A DNA stretch of 64,000 nt from JBCBWG01 sp964579305 (GTDB lineage Bacteria > Pseudomonadota > Alphaproteobacteria > Rhizobiales > Hyphomicrobiaceae). The DNA lies in assembly GCA_964579305.1 (NCBI GenBank), contig CAZOGY010000003.1:15321-79320 (forward strand), read 5' to 3'. The notes below the pieces were generated by a model. The model made no database searches and was not told the DNA's origin. It worked only from the letters and a program-made list of their open reading frames with translations. Of the stretch, positions 59,165 through 64,000 are shown piece after piece. Numbering within the stretch: position 1 is the stretch's first letter; each line of letters opens with the position of its first letter. A program made the translations under genes and the position numbers.

Positions 59165-60013
59165 ATGGCGATTTCGGGCAGCGTTCCAAACATTCGCAGC
59201 GGCGGCGGACGCGGCGGCCGGGGACGGGCTGACGAAATCGACTTCATGATCCACGGTCAGGAGATGCAGTACGTCGAGGTCGAACTGGACCCCGGCGAGA
59301 GCGCGATCGCGGAAGCCGGCGCGATGATGTTCAAGCACCCAACCATCGACATGGACACGGTTTTCGGCGACGGCTCTCAGCAGTCTTCCGGCTTCTTTGG
59401 CACGATCGCCTCGGCCGGCAAACGCCTCCTCACGGGTGAAAGCTTGTTTATGACGGTGTTCACCCACCAGGGTCAGGGCAAGGCGCGCGTGGCTTTCGCA
59501 GCGCCCTATCCCGGAACGATCTTGCCGTTCAACCTCGCCGAGTGCGGCGGCACGCTGATCGCCCAAAAGGATGCGTTCCTGTGCGCAGCAAAGGGCGTCT
59601 CGATCGGCATTCATTTCCAAAAGCGGATCATGACGGGGCTGTTTGGCGGTGAGGGCTTCATCATGCAAAAGCTTGAGGGCGACGGCTACGCGTTCATCCA
59701 TTGCGGTGGCTGCCTTGTGCGGCGGGACCTGGAAGCCGGCGAAATGCTTCACGTTGATACCGGCTGCGTCGCCGCGATGACGCCATCAGTCGACTTCGAC
59801 ATCGTCCGCGCCGGCTCGGTCAAATCGATGATTTTCGGCGGCGAGGGCGTGTTTTTTGCGCAATTGCAGGGCCCCGGCTCAGTCTGGCTCCAGAGCTTGC
59901 CGTTCTCACGTCTGGCCGGTCGCGTGCTTGCCAATGCCGGTCCGATTGGCGGCACCGGCGAAGGCTCGGTGCTTGGCCCCATCGGCGGCATCTTCGATGG
60001 CGACAACAGCTAA
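59165..60013 (+). CDS. TIGR00266/AIM24 family protein
   Basis: A 282-residue beta-rich protein of the AIM24 family, whose yeast member acts in mitochondrial inner-membrane organisation; bacterial function is unknown. Seen are FMIHGQEMQYVEVELDPGES, AIAEAGAMMFKHPTIDMDTV, PFNLAECGGTLIAQKDAFLC, GEGFIMQKLEGDGYAFIHCG and GEGVFFAQLQGPGSVWLQSL. The N-terminal 25 residues are a Gly/Arg-rich extension (SGGGRGGRGRADE type). ATG at 59165 is chosen because AAAGGAG lies eight bases upstream. Confidence 0.93.
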   Translation: MAISGSVPNIRSGGGRGGRGRADEIDFMIHGQEMQYVEVELDPGESAIAEAGAMMFKHPTIDMDTVFGDGSQQSSGFFGTIASAGKRLLTGESLFMTVFTHQGQGKARVAFAAPYPGTILPFNLAECGGTLIAQKDAFLCAAKGVSIGIHFQKRIMTGLFGGEGFIMQKLEGDGYAFIHCGGCLVRRDLEAGEMLHVDTGCVAAMTPSVDFDIVRAGSVKSMIFGGEGVFFAQLQGPGSVWLQSLPFSRLAGRVLANAGPIGGTGEGSVLGPIGGIFDGDNS

Positions 60014-60310
60014 TCGCGACAATGCACTGCAGGCGCTCTGACCAAGCCCCGTCAACGACCAGATCCCAATGACGCAACATGACTATATCACGTCATCGGA
60101 GCGTCATTGATACTGCCATATTTTGAACGAAACGGCGTTCCCACTCACGCCAACATTTCACGATTTCTCGAATACAGATGGGTTCTGGCAGTAACGATCG
60201 ATTAACCATCATCGCCCAGGCTGCAGAACCGATAGGGGGCGCACAGATGCGGGCTTTTCGGCCGCGCGAGCGACCGCATCAACAGCGTCAGTGCGTAACG
60301 GGTAGGTTCC
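60014..60310. promoter_or_regulatory. Upstream region of glucosaminidase-like gene 1 with possible CtrA half-site
   Basis: About 300 bases without a gene. TTAACCAT at 60202-60209, 101 bases before the ATG, matches the half-site bound by the alphaproteobacterial cell-cycle regulator CtrA. One 8-mer is weak evidence. Control of a wall hydrolase by CtrA would be reasonable. Confidence 0.3.
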
Positions 60311-61564
60311 ATGGCTTTTAAAATCGGGTACGGATCGCGCAACGGTCGCCACACCATCCGACGTTTCGGCATCGCAATTGCGATCTCAGCCACCGCCGGA
60401 TTATCGGCAACCGCAGCAAACGCCGCACCACCTGAAATTCTTGCGTCGCCGAACAACCAGGCACCGGCCTGTGCCACGCCGGGCCGCCTGATGGCCTACG
60501 TTCGCGATCGCAATCGCCGGTTGTCCTCGCGCTACGATCAGCTTGCCACCCACTACATGCGGATCGGCAATGAGCTTGGCATTCGGTGGGACTACGCCTT
60601 TTACCAGATGCTGCTTGAGACCGGTTACCTGACGTACAAGGGCGACGTGAAAGCCCGTCAAAACAATTTTGCCGGCATGGGCGCCACGGGTGGCGGCAAG
60701 CCTGGCGAGAGTTTCCCCTCAGTTGAGGCCGGCGTGCGCGCCCACTTGGAACACCTCATGGTGTACGCTGGCGCCAAGGTGGCCAATCCCGTCTCTGAAC
60801 GCACGGGCAAGATACAGTCCTGGGGCCTTTTCAAAGACTGGCGCAACAAGCTTGGCCGCCCGGTCAATTTCCGCGACATGGGCACGCGTTGGGCGCCAGG
60901 AAGCCGCCGTTACTGGACATACATTGAACGCATCGCGACGCGCTTCATGGAAGGCCCGTGCCGCCAGGCGGACCCTGCACCGGGCTTGATTGCGGGCATC
61001 ACCACGCGCCCGGATACGCGCAGAGCGCGCCAGCAAACGGTGTCGGAAAACACCCGCAAGGCGCAAGCCGCCGTTGAGCGTGCCCGCAACGAGGGCGGCG
61101 ATACCCGCAGCGGACTAGGTGCAAATGTGGCACCTCAGGTCAAACCGACCGCGCCGGGCAACACCGCAAACGTGGCGATCCTCAACCGCGTCAAACCCAA
61201 ACCACCCGCACAGACCCCGCAAAACACACCAAGCCAGCAAGCCTCAGCCGGTTCAGCGACGGTCGGGCGTTTTGCAAGCAATCTGCTCCCGCAGTCGGGC
61301 AACGCGCCGAACGCTGAGCCCACATCATGCCGGGTCTGGCAGGCAAGCTATGGTGGCCAGCGTGCCGTCATCATCAAATCGATCGCTGCGAACCACGTGA
61401 ATTACACGGTCCTCGACGTGAACGCTGAGCGCGAGCAAAGCGAGATTGACGCCTACATTGCCGCCTATGCGCGTGGCGGCGAAACCGTCGGCCGCTTTCC
61501 GACCCAGAGCCGGGCCTTGGCGAAAGCGTTCGAGCTCTGCCCCAAACCTGAACAGAAGCAATAA
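60311..61564 (+). CDS. Exported glucosaminidase-domain protein 1 (peptidoglycan hydrolase-like)
   Basis: A 417-residue exported protein. A signal peptide (IAIAISATAGLSATAANAAP) is followed by a glucosaminidase-type (GH73/Bax-like) domain: MAYVRDRNRRLSSRYDQLAT, IRWDYAFYQMLLETGYLTY with the probable catalytic Glu103, and ARQNNFAGMGATGGG. A Pro/Gln/Asn-rich linker (about 215-335) leads to a separate C-terminal domain of 72 residues, bounded by Cys340 and the Cys of ELCP, with SYGGQRAVII and YARGG inside. The next gene has the same design. It should cut peptidoglycan glycan strands in the periplasm. Confidence 0.85.
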   Translation: MAFKIGYGSRNGRHTIRRFGIAIAISATAGLSATAANAAPPEILASPNNQAPACATPGRLMAYVRDRNRRLSSRYDQLATHYMRIGNELGIRWDYAFYQMLLETGYLTYKGDVKARQNNFAGMGATGGGKPGESFPSVEAGVRAHLEHLMVYAGAKVANPVSERTGKIQSWGLFKDWRNKLGRPVNFRDMGTRWAPGSRRYWTYIERIATRFMEGPCRQADPAPGLIAGITTRPDTRRARQQTVSENTRKAQAAVERARNEGGDTRSGLGANVAPQVKPTAPGNTANVAILNRVKPKPPAQTPQNTPSQQASAGSATVGRFASNLLPQSGNAPNAEPTSCRVWQASYGGQRAVIIKSIAANHVNYTVLDVNAEREQSEIDAYIAAYARGGETVGRFPTQSRALAKAFELCPKPEQKQ

Positions 61565-61581
61565 GTGGCTTTAAGTGCCAT

Positions 61582-61617
61582 CGCTCAGGGCTGCGACCCG
61601 TCGCGCAGCCCTGAGCG
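61582..61617 (+). terminator. Perfect 14-bp stem-loop after glucosaminidase gene 1
   Basis: CGCTCAGGGCTGCG (61582-61595) pairs perfectly with CGCAGCCCTGAGCG (61604-61617) around an 8-base loop, 17 bases after the stop. No T-run is seen before the sequence breaks into N at 61643. It could be a terminator or a processing signal, and its strength may explain why assembly stopped here. Confidence 0.6.
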
Positions 61618-61642
61618 CACCCGATCCGCTGTGAGCGAACGC

Positions 61643-61742
61643 NNNNNNNNNNNNNNNNNNNNNNNNNNNNNNNNNNNNNNNNNNNNNNNNNNNNNNNNNN
61701 NNNNNNNNNNNNNNNNNNNNNNNNNNNNNNNNNNNNNNNNNN
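61643..61742. other. Assembly gap of 100 N
   Basis: Exactly 100 N, a placeholder of unknown true length, directly before the second glucosaminidase gene. It hides that gene's promoter and possibly its true start. Confidence 0.99.
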
Positions 61743-61754
61743 GTGAGACGTTCC

Positions 61755-62840
61755 ATGCGCTTGATTGAATTGTGCTGCGCACGTGTTGGCCGAAGCATCG
61801 CCGGCCTGGTCTTGGCGGCCACCCTCTTTGGCTTTGCCGCGCCTGCGCAGGCCTTGCCACCGATCCGCATTGTTGCCGGCAACGAAGTGCCGAAATGCGT
61901 GACACCAGCCAAGCTGATGGCGTTCCTGCGCGGCCGCAATACCAATCTGGACCCGCGTTTTGCCCGCATCGCTGAGTGGTACAAGTTCCACGGTGAACGC
62001 TGGCGCGTGCGGTGGGACTACGCCTTTTACCAGATGGCATTGGAAACGAACTTCCTGACTTACCGGCGCCCGAACGGCAGATGGGGCGACGTCGACCCCA
62101 AACAAAACAATTTCGCAGGCTTGGGGACGACTGGCGGCGGCGTACCCGGCGACAGCTACCCAGATGTCAAAACCGGCGTGCTCGCCCAGATCCACCACCT
62201 GATTGTTTACTCCGGGGAACGGTTGTCGAACCCTGCGGGTCATCGCACCCGCAAAAAGCAGGGCGTGATCCTACGGCTGAGCCGGCCGATCGCCGCCCGC
62301 CGGTTGGTCACATTTCAGGATCTTTCTGGCCGCTGGGCCGTCGATAAAAAATATGGCCGCTCGATTGAATTCTTGGCGACCCGCTTCCGCCAACGGTATT
62401 GCGGTGGCCGTCCCGAGCAGGCTCTCGAACGGCGCGCCAATCTGTATGGCAACGCTGCGGGCGGTCGCAACGCAACGCAGTGGTCGACGGAAACACTGGT
62501 GACGGCGTCGGCGCAATCGACTTCTGCGCCGCGCGCCATGCAGCTTGGCGGGCAGTCCGCAGCGCGTAGGCTGCCCCGCCAGACCGTCAAACGGTGTTCG
62601 GTGGCCATTGCAAGCTATGGTGGCGATCGTGCTGTGTTGATCGAAGCCGTTGCGAACGGCGAGCGCACTTTCACTGCGTTGAACGTCGAGCCGGCGCAGG
62701 CCGAGACCATGGTCGACGCCTTCATCAAGAGCTACGCGCGCGGCGGACGCGCCGTTGGCACCTACGCAAACCGTCGCGATGCCTTGACCGCTGCCTTCAA
62801 GCTCTGCCCCACCGCCGCGACGGCACGCGGCGGCCAATAA
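61755..62840 (+). CDS. Exported glucosaminidase-domain protein 2 (paralogue of the preceding gene)
   Basis: A 361-residue paralogue. The signal peptide is SIAGLVLAATLFGFAAPAQA. The catalytic-type domain shows LMAFLRGRNTNLDPRFARIA, VRWDYAFYQMALETNFLTY and PKQNNFAGLGTTGGG. After a shorter linker comes the same C-terminal domain: Cys281, SYGGDRAVLIEAVA, SYARGGRAVGTY and a closing Cys in KLCP, with the same 70-residue Cys spacing as in protein 1. ATG at 61755 fits the signal peptide; GTG at 61743 adjoins the assembly gap, so the true start is not certain. Confidence 0.83.
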   Translation: MRLIELCCARVGRSIAGLVLAATLFGFAAPAQALPPIRIVAGNEVPKCVTPAKLMAFLRGRNTNLDPRFARIAEWYKFHGERWRVRWDYAFYQMALETNFLTYRRPNGRWGDVDPKQNNFAGLGTTGGGVPGDSYPDVKTGVLAQIHHLIVYSGERLSNPAGHRTRKKQGVILRLSRPIAARRLVTFQDLSGRWAVDKKYGRSIEFLATRFRQRYCGGRPEQALERRANLYGNAAGGRNATQWSTETLVTASAQSTSAPRAMQLGGQSAARRLPRQTVKRCSVAIASYGGDRAVLIEAVANGERTFTALNVEPAQAETMVDAFIKSYARGGRAVGTYANRRDALTAAFKLCPTAATARGGQ

Positions 62841-62985
62841 CGATCCAGCAGTCCATCAGCCGTTCCCCGGACGCCGCTGCATTAGAAGACGCTTGGCGGG
62901 CAGCCGGGATGTGAAACGAAACGGCGCACGCAGACGCGTGCGTTCGTTTCTCGTTTTGGCCTGCGCAAATTGTTCGTATCGGATG

Positions 62986-63966
62986 TCATTTCGGCGCAAG
63001 CAGAATGCGCTCTGCAGCCGAGGAAACCGTGCCGCCGATCAGGCATGGCAGGCCGAGTTGCACTTGTCCCGCCGCACCGGCCACAACGCACCCAAGCGCA
63101 ATCGCTGTGCTTGCCGCCCGGGTCCACCAAGCCCAGCGCCGACCTTTGGCGGGGCCTTTGGCCTTCAGCGCATCCATTTTCGCCACCTGCGCTTTGCGCA
63201 ACGGCTGCGTTTCAAACGTCTCCGCCGCCAACACCAACTTGCGCAATGGCAAGGCAATGGCTTTTGGCTGCCGGTAGGCCTCAGCGCGCAGAAAATCGAG
63301 CAGGTATTTGTCGCGCGTCGCGTTCGCGGCAAGCGTCCACATCGCCATGCTGGCGATCGTCAGCTGCTCCAGATTGTCGTCTTCATCCCACCACGCAAGC
63401 GCCGGCAGCATCCGTCGAATGGGATCATACTGGCCTGTCGCGAAATAATGGCCCCACCAGGCATCCAGGACGCTTGGATCCTTATCGAGCGGCGTTTCGT
63501 GCAGCGTTTGCTTTTTTCCATACAGATAGTGCCGGATCAGGATCAGCCGCGCCGGCATGCGCTCCACGAAACGTTCAAGAAGCGGCTTCCAATTGGGAAG
63601 CCCCGAATCGGCGATCGCCCGGATGATGACAACCTGATCCTCCGGTCGCATGGGAAACATGCCCGCGATCAGCTTGTCCGCGATCAGTTGATTGTCACCA
63701 ACCACGCCAGCGGTGAAGCCAATAAAGACGCCGGCCCGCTCCAGATCGCGAAACACGCCCAATCGTGACATCGCCTTGACGGCTGTGGGCAGACGCTCAG
63801 GCTGCGGCGCTTCGCGGTACGCGCTGATCCAAGCCAGGATGGCCTGGCGCGAGCCGAACGGCCCACGCTTGTCAGCCGGCGTATCGGCGCCAAGCGCTGT
63901 GCCCGCACCCGACAACACGATCGCGGCCATCATTGTGATACCAAGCAACGCCATCACAAAGCGCAT
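62986..63966 (-). CDS. Exported protein of unknown function with C-terminal hydrophobic helix
   Basis: A 326-residue protein. The signal peptide (FVMALLGITMMAAIVLSGAG, cut near ALGAD) is followed by a helical domain with many charged and aromatic residues (RMLPALAWWDEDDNLEQLTI, RLILIRHYLYGKKQTLHETP). WWGHYFATGQYDPIRR recalls tetratricopeptide-poor helical proteins I know only as hypothetical in rhizobia. A hydrophobic stretch near the end (AASTAIALGCVVAGAAG) may anchor it. It converges with the second glucosaminidase gene. No family name can be given. Confidence 0.65.
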   Translation of the reverse strand: MRFVMALLGITMMAAIVLSGAGTALGADTPADKRGPFGSRQAILAWISAYREAPQPERLPTAVKAMSRLGVFRDLERAGVFIGFTAGVVGDNQLIADKLIAGMFPMRPEDQVVIIRAIADSGLPNWKPLLERFVERMPARLILIRHYLYGKKQTLHETPLDKDPSVLDAWWGHYFATGQYDPIRRMLPALAWWDEDDNLEQLTIASMAMWTLAANATRDKYLLDFLRAEAYRQPKAIALPLRKLVLAAETFETQPLRKAQVAKMDALKAKGPAKGRRWAWWTRAASTAIALGCVVAGAAGQVQLGLPCLIGGTVSSAAERILLAPK

Positions 63967-64000
63967 GAGTGCCGTGGCCTCCGTCGATCGGCGCGATGGG

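Noticed and set aside
1..64000. tRNA, rRNA, IS element or prophage
   Set aside because: No TPsiC-like GGTTCGAATCC stretch, no transposase or integrase motif, and no phage structural gene was seen on either strand.

Overview
The window looks like one chromosomal stretch of an alphaproteobacterium, most likely of the Hyphomicrobiales (Rhizobiales) type. The evidence is the high GC content; the gene order histone-deacetylase-like / xseB / dxs / tlyA / rRNA methyltransferase; nadABC preceded by a NUDIX-like NAD regulator; a TIGR02301 protein; an RT0821/Lpp0805-type surface antigen; and a Sua5-type TsaC. It is housekeeping DNA. I see no IS element, prophage, CRISPR array, tRNA or rRNA. Two runs of exactly 100 N (38544-38643 and 61643-61742) mark scaffold gaps, so this is a draft assembly.

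Layout. 1-4588 (minus): an RND efflux pump, with the adaptor gene followed by a permease cut by the window edge. 5039-7822: a large STAND-like protein with a decayed cyclase-like and ATPase core plus TPR-like helices. 7859-12714: pdxH, a surface antigen, fabI, an MDR oxidoreductase, a histidine phosphatase and a small basic exported protein. 13393-17254: aroC, a HAD hydrolase, a methyltransferase and a class III sirtuin. 17282-22974 (minus): histone-deacetylase-like, xseB, dxs, tlyA and an RNA m5U methyltransferase. 23163-28608 (minus): an enolase-superfamily enzyme, an unknown membrane protein, an enoyl-CoA isomerase-like crotonase and an acyl-CoA dehydrogenase.

28782-31812: Sua5, a tiny exported Cys/Arg-rich protein and a D-2-hydroxyacid (FAD) dehydrogenase. 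32022-35662: an unusual locus of unknown function. Two paralogous small membrane proteins face a translationally coupled pair made of a Clp_N/coiled-coil protein without any ATPase and a small repeat protein. 36099-44952: an SOS-associated peptidase, NUDIX, DUF3179, TIGR02301, LysE, dihydroorotase, and an overlapping ygfZ-tag-HD unit. 45124-50619: the NAD regulator and nadABC, with clear palindromic operators. 50721-57514: a cold-shock protein with a structured leader, DUF427, ppdK, an M20 peptidase and RNase T2. 57629-63966: hypothetical proteins, an AIM24-like protein and two tandem paralogous glucosaminidase-like exported proteins.

The best candidates for undescribed biology are the Clp_N/coiled-coil locus (32022-35662), the Cys/Arg-rich exported peptide (29814-30119), the decayed cyclase/STAND protein with its switch-like leader (4951-7822), and the shared Cys-bounded C-terminal domain of the twin glucosaminidases.
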